Shown piece by piece: positions 1 through 9,300 of a stretch of DNA of 64,000 bases. Numbering within the stretch: position 1 is the first letter of the stretch; each line of letters starts with the position of its first letter. The notes under the pieces were generated by a model. That model did no database searches and was not told where the DNA came from. It saw only the letters and a list, made by a program, of their open reading frames with translations. The position numbers were made by a program, and so were the translations under genes. Source of the DNA: Rhynchopus euleeides (Eukaryota > Euglenozoa > Diplonemea > Diplonemida > Diplonemidae); assembly GCA_963210315.1 (NCBI GenBank), contig OY723253.1:310001-374000 (forward strand), read 5' to 3'.

Positions 1-1003
1 CCAGCTCCTCCGCATCCAGCGACGACGAGATATCCGTCTCATTGCTGCTGCTCCACTCATCCGAGTCGTCCTCCGCCATCCCTGGGAGGGGCGTCCGCCC
101 CAAATGCCTCGCAGACCGCATCGGGGTGAGCGACTGCGCCACGCCTGACTCAGCGGATGCCTTCCCGTCGCGCCTCACCCACTGCAACACCAGAACTGGG
201 ATCTCCTCCTCAGGGTCGACATAGCGCTTCTTCGCGGGGTCGACCGGAAACTCCCTGTCGTTCACCTCCACCACCGCCTGGTCGCCCTCTCCGTGCCGGG
301 TGCAGGAGAGGGCAATGTCCGGGATGTCCACCTCATGCAGCACGCCGGGTCTCAGGTCCTCAACAGATTTAACCAGCTTCCGCGAGTTCAGCTCCGGTAT
401 CCGGAAGGGGATGCCCTTCTCCAAGCTCAGCGAAGCCTTATACCCGCCGAGGATTGCGTTCATCGCATCAATCGCCGAGAGGCACCACCCGTCGCGCGGC
501 TGCACTGCGCTCTGCGGGACGTCACCCCCGATGCGGTGCATGCTGGAGGCGGCTGCGGCCAGCGCCTCCTTTGCAGCGCTCTCCGCCACGCTGGGGATGG
601 CAAGCTCCAGGGAGGACTTGGCAGACATGGAGGCCTCGGCGGTCGGGGAGGCGGAGGAGGGGCGCTGGACCTGCGGCATGGCGGCTGCCATCATGTCCTG
701 CGCGGTGGGGAGCTGCAGCTCGATCCCCCCGAGGGTCACCTGTGACTCCGTCAGCTTGATGAGCTTGTTCCCGCTGGGAAAGTAGTAGGGGCGGTTCAGC
801 TCCAGCTCAGCCGGTGCCAACCGGACCTGCTTCGTCAGCCCCGCGTTGGAGTATAACAGCATCGGCTCCGGCCGCTCCGCGGAGAAGATGCGGACCACAT
901 CCCGCTTGTCCTTATTCCAGTGGTTTGCGGCGAGGTCAACACACCCAGTGCTTTGCTCCTGCTTCCGCCTGCTGCGGTAGAGCCTGTCCCACAGGCTGGC
1001 CAT
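1..1003 (-). CDS. Hypothetical protein, 5' part (runs off window)
   Basis: I translated the minus strand from the ATG at 1003 and found 334 codons without a stop down to base 1, so the gene continues outside the window. The protein starts MASLWDRLYRSRRKQEQS. It has an N-terminal folded-looking part (to about residue 95), an Ala/Ser/Met-rich middle (about 100-150), a second compact part (about 165-265) and an acidic Ser-rich end (WSSSNETDISSSLD). I recognise no family. A pyrimidine-rich stretch ending CCCGGCAG lies only 7-15 bases upstream of the start and fits a trans-splice acceptor. Another ATG overlaps four bases upstream in a different frame and would give a short product, so leaky scanning or the exact start deserves care. 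The long open frame with GC-rich third positions makes it a real gene; its function is unknown. Confidence 0.75.
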   Translation of the reverse strand, partial: MASLWDRLYRSRRKQEQSTGCVDLAANHWNKDKRDVVRIFSAERPEPMLLYSNAGLTKQVRLAPAELELNRPYYFPSGNKLIKLTESQVTLGGIELQLPTAQDMMAAAMPQVQRPSSASPTAEASMSAKSSLELAIPSVAESAAKEALAAAASSMHRIGGDVPQSAVQPRDGWCLSAIDAMNAILGGYKASLSLEKGIPFRIPELNSRKLVKSVEDLRPGVLHEVDIPDIALSCTRHGEGDQAVVEVNDREFPVDPAKKRYVDPEEEIPVLVLQWVRRDGKASAESGVAQSLTPMRSARHLGRTPLPGMAEDDSDEWSSSNETDISSSLDAEEL

Positions 1004-2393
1004 TCATTGGCTGCCGGGCAGAGGAAGTGAGAATCCCTCTTATAAGCTTGCGGCGTAAAGGGGGTGGAGCAGTGAAGCAGAAGTAACACGAATCACAAGG
1101 GTGGATCTCCGGAGGAAAGGGGGTGTGCAGAGGGGCGAGGGCGTGCGTGTGTGTGGGAGGGGGGAGAGGGAAGGGGCCCCGTCGAAAGACAGGGTGTGGG
1201 TAGCCCTCGCAGCCTGGGGGTGGTGGGGGTGGTGGAGGTGGCTGTGTGGCGAAGCGGGTTTGCGGGTTTGCAGGGGCGTCTTGTGTGGGGAGGGTTGGGG
1301 GTTGTGGGGAAAGGGGGGGGGTGGGGGGTGAGGCTTCGCTGCACGACGCGGTCTCCACCTCCCCGGGCTAGGCTGGACTCTTCGTGACCCCCCCTCCCAC
1401 GAATAACGAATAATTCGAATTATTCGTCAGTAGCCTCTGAGGCTGGACTTCACAGTGCAACAACCCCACTTCTCGCAAAGGCAAACCGCAGAAGCCGGAG
1501 TTTCAGACACCCCCCTTCGTGACGTATTTTTTCAAATATTTTCTCAGTCGAAACATGACGCCACACGGCTGGCGTCTCCCAGAAGACGCCCCGCGCCTTC
1601 CCAAGCAAGCGGTGGCCCTCGGCCGCCAGAGGAGCGGTTGCAAACGGCAGGGGTGCGTGCCATCGAGCAGGGCTGCAAGCATCTGTCTGTGTGCCAGAGA
1701 ACAGCTCTGTCCAACCACAGCAGGACAGCGCGGGCGCTGCCCCAAAGCATAGGTCCTGACGGTGGGACTGAGGTTTGAAGTATTGGCCAAACCCCAAAAG
1801 GGGGGTGCAGAGTTGAGGGGGGAGGAGCCCGAGAGCAACCCGGCAGTGGGCCCCCAAAAACCTCACTCTGCAGCACCAACCCTCGAATGGGTGCTTTTCG
1901 GGGGTTCGTGGGTACTTCTTTGGTCCACTGGGGGCGCCAGACCAAGACAAGAAAGTTAAAGAAGACAAAGAGAGAGAATAGGGGGGATTGACGACGCTGC
2001 AAAGAACTCGCCTGAGCCCCGTGCGCCTTGTCTGCCTGCCGGCTGTGCAGCCCGCGCAGGCGTCACCCCACCGGAGCCCGTGAGCTGTTCGTTGCAGACG
2101 AGGGGGCGGAAGTGCCGCAGGCCTGGGCAAGAAAGCCGGCAGGCAGCTTCGCTGCTCCCTCGAGAAACGTTCTCGCAGGGGCGAGGGGGCGGGGTGAGGG
2201 GTGAGGAGAGGAACGACAAGCGGGGGCGGAGGAGGGTCGCTGTGCTTCGCACTGCCGCTGCAGCCTCAGCGGAGCCAACGGCGCAACAGGAGGCAACATG
2301 AGGCAAGGTTTGCGGGTTTGCCCCTTCCCGCCCGGCTGCCCGTGGGGCACTTCACGGCGCACGCCGGCGTGCGAGGATCCCAATCGCAACAGG
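1004..2393. other. Gene-free stretch with dispersed repeat
   Basis: No gene is supported. The 1100-1330 part is a G-rich, GGTGG-type simple sequence. About 1338-1470 is a copy of a dispersed repeat also found at 5588-5745. The rest, including an open frame at 1450-2130 on the minus strand, has no protein-like features. Confidence 0.5.
1338..1470 (+). repeat. Dispersed repeat E, copy 1
   Basis: Shares two blocks with 5588-5745: one around GCCTCTGAGGCTGGACTTC and one around CACGACGCGGTCTCCACC, the latter inverted relative to copy 2. An AT-rich palindrome (AATTCGAATTATTCG) lies between them. The differing block orientation suggests rearrangement or an inverted-repeat element; the family is unknown. 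Confidence 0.5.
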
Positions 2394-4115
2394 TCACGAC
2401 CCCTGCGGCCGCTGGCGTGGCTGTTGCTTCTGCTTCTGCTGCTGCGGCTGGTGGTGGTGATGGTGATGGTGCTGCTGCGGCTGAGGCGGCAGCGGCAGCG
2501 GCTGGTGATGGTGGTGGTGATGGTGATGGTGCTGCTGCGGCAGCGGCAGCGGCGGCGGCGGCGGCTGGTGATGGTGGTGATGATGGTGCTGCGGCAGCGG
2601 CTGAGGCGGCAGCTGCAGCGGCTGCTGCTGAAACGAATTCTTCGCGCGCCAATAGTCCGTCAGCGCGTGCCGCCGCACCGGCGGAGTCTGCATGCCGAAG
2701 GTAGGCTGCGCGAACTGCGAGCACTGCTGCTGCTGCTGATGCTTTCTTTTTTTTTTTTGCTGGTGCTGCGCAGACTGCGCAGCGTCTGAGGGGTGCTGTG
2801 CCGCCTTCTTGCTCAGAACGCCCTTCTGGCCTGCGGCGCACGGGGCGTACCGCGCAGCGCCGCCCGTCGGTGCGGTAAAGTGCCGCATGGGCGCGACCAC
2901 GGCCGCAGGGTTCGGGTCGAAGAACACTGCGAGGGAGTAGCGGAAGTCGTTCTGCCTGTTGATGACACGGTGCTTCGTGGCGGGCAGCGCGCCGTTGGTC
3001 AGCTTCTCGAGCATGTACCCGGTGTTGACGACCAGCGTCCCCGGAATCACAGGAAGCTGTACCCACTTGCCCTCCTGTTCCGCACCGCCGCCCGACCCCT
3101 CCTTGCACAGCACCTCGAGCCCTGCAGAGGTCTGCGCGATCAGCGTCAGCGCCCCGTAGTCGACGTGGCTGCCGGCGCCCATCTGCCCCACGTGCGTCAC
3201 CCCCGACACGTCCTGCGGGCTGTACCGCAGCAGCCTGCTGACCACCAGCGGATCGGCGAACGCACCCAGAAACTCAGCACGTTCTTCGCCTGACAGCCCG
3301 ATCGCGTCACACAGCAGCGCCAGCACCCGCTCCGCCACCTTCTCGCTCTCCGAGATGAACTCCTCGCACGCGGTCCGGAACCCCGCAGGCACCGCACCGC
3401 CCTTGCCCTCCGGCGGCCAGATGTTCTGCGGCACGGCAGTGGCGCAGGCGGGGCGGTGCGCGGCGGCGGGCTTCGAGTGGTAGCTGGTGTAGTCGAAGGC
3501 TTCCTTCAGGTCGCCACGGAGCGACGCGTTCAGGGCTTCGCCTTGGAAGGGGATGTAGCCGGGTGCGCACTTCATATACGGATTATCCGGCATCTGCATG
3601 CGCTTCGCGAACAGGTCGATGCACCTCTGGATCAGTTTGTAGTCGTCGTCGGAGAAAAGGCGCTGCGACATGCCGAACGCACGTGCCACCACCCCCTCCT
3701 CGATGCCGTGGTTGCGGATGTACGCGAAGCCGGTCGCCTGCAGCGATTCCAGCAGACGCGCGCCAGCGTCGTCGGCCGCTAGGTCCACGACGGCGATCCC
3801 GGCCGGCGCTCCCTCCGCCGCGACCGTCTCCACGACACCCCCTTCGCCGCCCTGCGCGAGCCAGTCGCGGTGCGACGCCGACACGTCGCCCCACTCCTCA
3901 CGCCCGAAGAGGCGCAGCAGCTCCTCGCGCGGGACCCGCCGGGTCGTGGCGACCTTGTCCTTCGGGAGGTACCCGCGCGCCTGCATCATATGCACGAAGC
4001 ACTTCGCGCCGTACGGGTCCAGGTCGGATGTCCCCATTCCGTTCGTCGCATTGCCCCACACATCCACGAAGTCGCGTGCGTAAGCTAGAACGGCTTCGTA
4101 GTCGGGTGTGGCCAT
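2394..4115 (-). CDS. 2-oxoglutarate/Fe(II)-dependent dioxygenase (isopenicillin N synthase-like) with His/Gln-rich tail
   Basis: A 573-residue intronless frame. Residues about 110-130 match the non-haem dioxygenase N-terminal region (IAVVDL, then GFAYIRNHGI). The catalytic C-terminal domain shows the metal triad HVD at about 317-319 and H in TKHRVIN at about 381. The 2-oxoglutarate-binding Arg is in FRYSLAVFF at about 391. Family members hydroxylate, desaturate or cyclise small molecules using O2 and 2-oxoglutarate; the substrate cannot be read from sequence. After residue about 430 the protein becomes low complexity, with a Lys/Gln segment, then Pro/Gln with three pure His runs of 7, 9 and 7 residues. 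No GTATG splice site is seen there, so the tail may really be translated. The start is the first ATG after an AG acceptor (AACTCTCAG). A TTTATAA on the minus strand about 65 bases upstream could be a promoter element. The enzyme class is firm. Confidence 0.88.
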   Translation of the reverse strand: MATPDYEAVLAYARDFVDVWGNATNGMGTSDLDPYGAKCFVHMMQARGYLPKDKVATTRRVPREELLRLFGREEWGDVSASHRDWLAQGGEGGVVETVAAEGAPAGIAVVDLAADDAGARLLESLQATGFAYIRNHGIEEGVVARAFGMSQRLFSDDDYKLIQRCIDLFAKRMQMPDNPYMKCAPGYIPFQGEALNASLRGDLKEAFDYTSYHSKPAAAHRPACATAVPQNIWPPEGKGGAVPAGFRTACEEFISESEKVAERVLALLCDAIGLSGEERAEFLGAFADPLVVSRLLRYSPQDVSGVTHVGQMGAGSHVDYGALTLIAQTSAGLEVLCKEGSGGGAEQEGKWVQLPVIPGTLVVNTGYMLEKLTNGALPATKHRVINRQNDFRYSLAVFFDPNPAAVVAPMRHFTAPTGGAARYAPCAAGQKGVLSKKAAQHPSDAAQSAQHQQKKKRKHQQQQQCSQFAQPTFGMQTPPVRRHALTDYWRAKNSFQQQPLQLPPQPLPQHHHHHHHQPPPPPLPLPQQHHHHHHHHHQPLPLPPQPQQHHHHHHHQPQQQKQKQQPRQRPQGS

Positions 4116-4179
4116 CGTCGTGTAGAGAGTCGTTTCTGAGAGTTCAGCCTGGCTTCCGGTGTGTGTGTGTGTGTGTGGT

Positions 4180-4529
4180 TATAAAGTTTTAAGGCGGTGT
4201 CGCCCTGCACGGGCAGTAGCACCTCCCCTTCAGTATCGCACTCCCGAAGGATTCCCCAACACGACGTGACACCGGTTTCGACGCGTACTCTTCGTACCCC
4301 TCCCCCCGGCCGCGTCTCTTCAGCGAAGAACCGGGGATAATCGGACCAGGGCTAGCTAAACCCTGGTGGTGTCACGGGTGGGGTTGGAGAGGGAGAAAAA
4401 GGAAGAAATGAAGTTGCGAAAAAGTCAAACACTGACACGTGAAATCAATAAAAAGGGTGGTATATATCGCCCCCTTGCTGCGACGAAGACACTAAATAGT
4501 CAGGCCGCTTCAAGAGTCTTGAGGGCTTG
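4180..4529. repeat. 350-bp direct-repeat module, copy 1 (structured)
   Basis: Almost identical to 4978-5327, starting at TATAAAG next to a TG microsatellite. On the plus strand it can fold: GCCC/GGGC near the start, a closing CGTGACACC/GGTGTCACG pair, CCCCGG/CCGGGG inside, and ACCAGGG/CCCTGGT beside it. The TATA-like start and nested stems fit either a duplicated small-RNA gene or the terminal repeats of a miniature LTR-type element (TRIM). No known RNA family is recognised. Confidence 0.6.
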
Positions 4530-4977
4530 AAGGAAGAAACAGGTTGCTGATGAGTCTCAGGAGCAGGCACCTTTTGTCCGCCCACATGACCTTCGCCCGA
4601 AGGCGAACCTCGTCCAGCTTGGCTCGATCGCCACAGAGAAGGGGATCATTCTCCGCTGTGGTGAACATCTTAAAACCGAGGGTGCAGAGGTGGGGCAGCC
4701 CACTGGTGCGACAGCAGGCCGCCCCCGGATAGCTATAACTAGTGCATAGGAAGAATACGACGGCACACGCAACAGATGCCGAAGGCACAACGGCGGGTCA
4801 CTTTTAACCACCAGAGGAGTGGCACTCCCGAGGGGTGGGGAAGGGGGGGTAGTCACAACACTTTCGAAGGAAGTAAAGGGGCAAATGGGATGTTTTGTGC
4901 AAGGTAGAAAGGAAGTCACAACATGAGGCAGGGGGGATTGCTCATCAGGCCTGGGGGAATAGAGGGTTTGTGTGTGG
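4530..4977. other. Internal segment between the two 350-bp modules
   Basis: No convincing ORF. If the pair is a TRIM-like element this is its internal region, but no clear primer-binding site or polypurine tract can be pointed to. Confidence 0.35.
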
Positions 4978-5327
4978 ATATAAAGTTTTAAGGCGGTGTC
5001 GCCCTGCACGGGCAGTAGCACCTCCCCTTCAGTATCGCACTCCCGAAGGATTCCCCAACACGACGTGACACCGGTTTCGACGCGTACTCTTCGTACCCCT
5101 CCCCCCGGCCGCGTCTCTTCAGCGAAGAACCGGGGATAATCGGACCAGGGCTAGCTAAACCCTGGTGGTGTCACGGGTGGGGTTGGAGAGGGAGAAAAGG
5201 AAGAAATGAAGTTGCGAAAAAGTCAAACACTGACACGTGAAATCAATAAAAAGGGTGGTATATATCGCCCCCTTGCTGCGACGAAGACACTAAATAGTCA
5301 GGCCGCTTCAAGAGTCTTGAGGGCTTG
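4978..5327. repeat. 350-bp direct-repeat module, copy 2 (structured)
   Basis: Second copy of the module at 4180-4529, with the same start (TATAAAG) and end (GAGGGCTTG), separated from copy 1 by about 450 bp. A TG microsatellite follows the second copy as one precedes the first, as if the whole unit sat inside a TG tract. The near identity implies recent duplication, conversion or insertion. Confidence 0.6.
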
Positions 5328-6399
5328 TGTGTGTGTGTGTGTGTGGGTGTGCGTGTGCGGCCGGTGCCTCTGCCACCCACCCCTCGACCGAGCGGCTTGG
5401 CGAAAAAAATGATCCAAATGGGGGGTGGAGTTGCGCTTGTTGAAGTGGATTTGTGCCAACTTCGCCGCACGTTCCGCCCCAAGTGAATTGCGGCGAGCGG
5501 GCGACACGAAGTCGTGCGAGGAACATGCCCTTTCGCAGGGCGAGACAGTCGGGATGCCCGCCAGGAGCCGGGTGGCAATGGGCACACTGATGTTCAGCCT
5601 CTGAGGCTGGACTTCACAGTGCAACAAATCCTTAGGGCAAAATCGGGGGGGGTGGGGGTCGACGAATAACGATTAATTCGAATAATCCAGCCTAGCTCCC
5701 CGGGTACCCGGCGGGAGGTGAAGACCGCGTCGTGTGCGCCGTCGAAGGGGGTTTGTTGAAACCTTTTTTTTTTGCATCCATTGCAAATGTGTTTTCTCAT
5801 CAAAAACTATACTGGGTTGTGGGGTGGGGGGTGCCCTGACCCCCCCCCCCCATGTAATCTAAAAACACCATCATGATCGCAGCCTCGCAGCCTGGGCGAG
5901 ACGCTGCATCTATTTCCCACCTCACCGCCCTCCCCCCCCTCCCCCTCCACGCCACTCATACAGTCTACCGAAAATCTATAATGCAATACACCATCTTCTG
6001 CCCCATTGCTTTGTGATGGATCATCGTGACACGCATCTACCTCTCTCACACAACACAAAAGGGACTCCCCCGAAGCCCAGAGATAGGCTCACAAGACCCT
6101 TTCTACCGACCCTCTCCCCTCCCTGCAGGCTTGAGATTCGTTCTACACACGCGCCTCTCCCTAACCCTTATGGGATGAGGGAGGACCCCCGCTCGGTCCA
6201 CCCACTCGATAAAGTAGGCAGGAAGTGAGCAGGTTCCCAAGGTGCTGGTGGGAACCCATTTTTTTGGCCTTTGTTCCAGCCGATGCTCGCACCCCATGGC
6301 TACCCCAAGCTACCCCAACACAACCCCCCCCAACCCATTGCATCACGACAGAACAGCAGCCAGCCCTGTGGCAGGGCGTCGGGTTGGAGGAAGGCTGCG
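5328..6399. other. Gene-free stretch
   Basis: Holds a TG microsatellite (5325-5350), dispersed repeat E copy 2 (5588-5745) and C-rich simple sequence. No coding region is supported; 6300-6399 is the 3' flank of the adhesin gene. Confidence 0.5.
5588..5745 (-). repeat. Dispersed repeat E, copy 2
   Basis: Matches 1338-1470 over the GCCTCTGAGGCTGGACTTC block and, inverted, over the block ending in AAGACCGCGTCGTG. The AT-rich AATTCG centre is also shared. Confidence 0.5.
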
Positions 6400-9300
6400 T
6401 CAGCCCATCGAACCCCCGAAGTAGTTCTGCAGAGGGTTGACGCGGGGTGGCGACCCGCCGTGATACGTCCCGCCGGCACGGCTTGACGCATGGTGCTGCG
6501 CATCGCCACCATCATGCTCCTCGAAGAGGAACGGCTGCGCCTGCGGGTGCGGAGCAGGTGTGAGCAGGGGGCCCCACTGCGACAAAAGCAACCCCCCTCT
6601 GCGTCCCACCCCCCCTCCCCCACGGCAAACAGCAGGCACTCCCGGCATACCTGGCGGCGTGACGTCGGCAGCCCATCCCCCGGCGGGCGGGAGGGGAACG
6701 CGGTGCCAAACCTGGGGAGCGCCTGCAGCTGTTCCGGCTCCTCAACCTCCACCGCGACAACCTCGGCCTCCGGATCCGGCACCACCTCCGGGGGGGGAGG
6801 CGGGGTAGGCGGCGGGGTGACCTCCTTAGGCGCAGGGGGCGGGGCCCGCTTCCTCCTGCAGAGCCAGAGGAGCAGCGCGGCACACGACGCCAGCAGGGCC
6901 GCCGCACCACACAGCCCCAGCACGAGCAGCATCGTCCCACGCGACCCCGCATCATCAACAACCCTCTCGAAGTGGGGCGTGTCGGGGAGGGGGGTCCCAT
7001 TCAGCGGGTGGATCTCCGTGGCCCCCCCGCCTGCTGCGCTGTGCAGCCTCGCGCATGTGATGGAGTTGCGCTGCAGGAAGGCTGTGTCCCTCAGGTGCTC
7101 CAGCAGCCCCAGGGAGAGGTCGTCGCGGTTCCGCTCCTGCTGGGCTGGAGGGGGGAGGGCTGCGAACTCGTCGTTGAACTCAAAGAGGAGCACCCCGGGG
7201 AGGGGGTCGCCGGTGTCGGAGAGGGGGGTGACCCTCTGGGGGTCCACGCCGACAGCGGTTGCGACGAGGGATACCCTGTCACCCATGCTCCCCGTGGTGC
7301 CTTTGTCGAAGCAGAGTTCGAACCGGCGGGGCTCGTCTGAGGTGCTCGTCACAGAGATGCTGGAGGACAGGCTGGCGGCCCCGTAGCTGTCCTTCAGGTG
7401 GAATGTGATCTCCGCTACCCCAGGCACCTTCGGGTTGAGGAAGAAGGTGAGCACTCCTGTCTCGCTCAGCATAGGGGGGACCAGGAACATCCCGGAGGTT
7501 CCGGTGACATCGGAGGCAAAGGAGGTGGACTGGCTGCGCTCGTTCTCCGGTCCCGGCCTGATGTGTGACGCGAAGAGGCTGGTGTATGCGCCGCTGCCGC
7601 TGCGGAGCCTGATGTGTGACACCTCCTGCGTGAAGGTGGGCGGGTCGTTCACAGGGAGGATGGAAATGCGCATCATCTGCACAGCCCCCTCCCTGCTGTG
7701 GGGCGGGTCGGACCTCCCGTTGTCGACAAGCCTCAACGGCACATCCACCACGCCGAAGGCATCGGGAGCCACCGTAAACACCAGGTCCCCCGACACCGCA
7801 TCCACGGCAGGGCCCGATTTAAAATACCCCGAAAACGCCTCAACCCCACCTGGGATTTCAAAGGATGTGACCTGCGTGCTTTCATCGAAGGGCCCAGGCT
7901 GCATCCCCGACGCCCAGCTCCGCACGACACTCTCCCCCGAATCCTCCGGCACCTCCACGGGGCTCCCCGGGGTGAAGAAGGGCCTGTCGTTCACCGGGAG
8001 GATCTTGAGGAGCAACGCCACGGATGACCAGTTCCGTTGAGGGGAGTGTGGCGAGGCCGCATTTTCACCATTCCACCCATCATCCACCGCCGTGAAGGAC
8101 AGTGTGACCACACCGTTTGCATCCGGTTTGGGTGTGACAGACAAGGAGGCACCTCCACGGAGCTCAGGTGGGCCCAGCAGCAGCTCTGGCTTGTCAGCCC
8201 GCACCGACAGGCCAGCGATCTGAGAAGGCGACTCTAGACTCCCTGGGCCCAGCTCCGCAATGATTCCAGAGAAGACCTGCTCCCCAGAATCCTCCAGGAT
8301 TTCGACAGACTCTGCGGAAAGCCGGACCACAGGCGGGTTGTTGAAGGGCACTGCATGAACCTGCAGGGTGTGCGTGGGAGACTCATCCACCCCCGCGCTC
8401 CCCCCGGAGGTGATGCACCCCGCCCTGCCCCCGTTATCCCGCAGCGACACGGAGAAGGTGAAATTCCCCCAGATGTAGGGGCGGAGCTTGAAGGAGAGGG
8501 TGCACCCCGGCAGCGCGATTGTGGGGGGCACCTCGAAAAACCTGGAGGCGTTGAAGGCGAGAGTACCTCCCCCCGGCAGGCCGAGGCGCCAGGCATCCAG
8601 GGTGTCGGCGTGGCGGAGGGTGACGGAGAAGGCGAGGTCCTGCCCTGCGTCCTCATCGGGGGCGCCCGCGGTGACATCGGAGCACCAGTTGCGGATGGCG
8701 GTGCCTTGGGAGCAGTCCTCCAATGGGGCGCGCCCCCCGCACTCCGGGCAGGCGGGGTCACACCTCTCCGTCACAACAACTGGGTCTTGCGGTGCGGAGA
8801 ATCTGGGAGGGTCGTTAACCCGCAGGACGGAGACCCGCAGGCGTGCCGTGCGGCTCGACTGCAGAGGGGCGGTGCCCCGCCCCCCGGAGTCGGAGGCTGT
8901 CACCTGAAAGTCGCAGTATCCGGATGCGTTGGGGGCAGGGGTGAGAAGCAGGGTCCCGTTGGGCAGGATGGAGGGCTTGGAGGCGAAGGCGGTTGCACAG
9001 CCCAGCTCCGCCGAGGGTGTCATCCGGAATGTGATGTTCTGCACCCCGTCCTCCCGGAACCCCGAGGTGACCTGCGAGGCCCAGGGGAGTGACTGCGCAC
9101 CGCTGTCCTCACAGATCTCCACCACACCGGGGCCTGGCTCAAACCCCGGGGGATCGTTGGCGCAGAGCACCTCTACAGCAAACCCTCTAGAAGAGGTGCG
9201 CGGTGCATCCGCCGCGCTGCCCGAGCTGCCCCCCGTGTCGGAAACAGAGACCTCCCCGGAGACAACCCCGCAGGCCCCTCTGGAGATCGGGAGGTGCAGG

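Noticed and set aside
1450-2130. 226-codon minus-strand frame
   Set aside because: No motifs, uneven composition, begins inside dispersed repeat E.
2266-3108. 280-codon frame opposite in register to the dioxygenase, Ala-rich
   Set aside because: Alternate frame of the same strand reading the CAC/CAG minisatellite; poly-Ala and no domain.
4541-4580. CTGATGAG, a hammerhead-ribozyme core motif
   Set aside because: The matching GAAA and stem II/III pairing are not found at the required spacing in either permutation.
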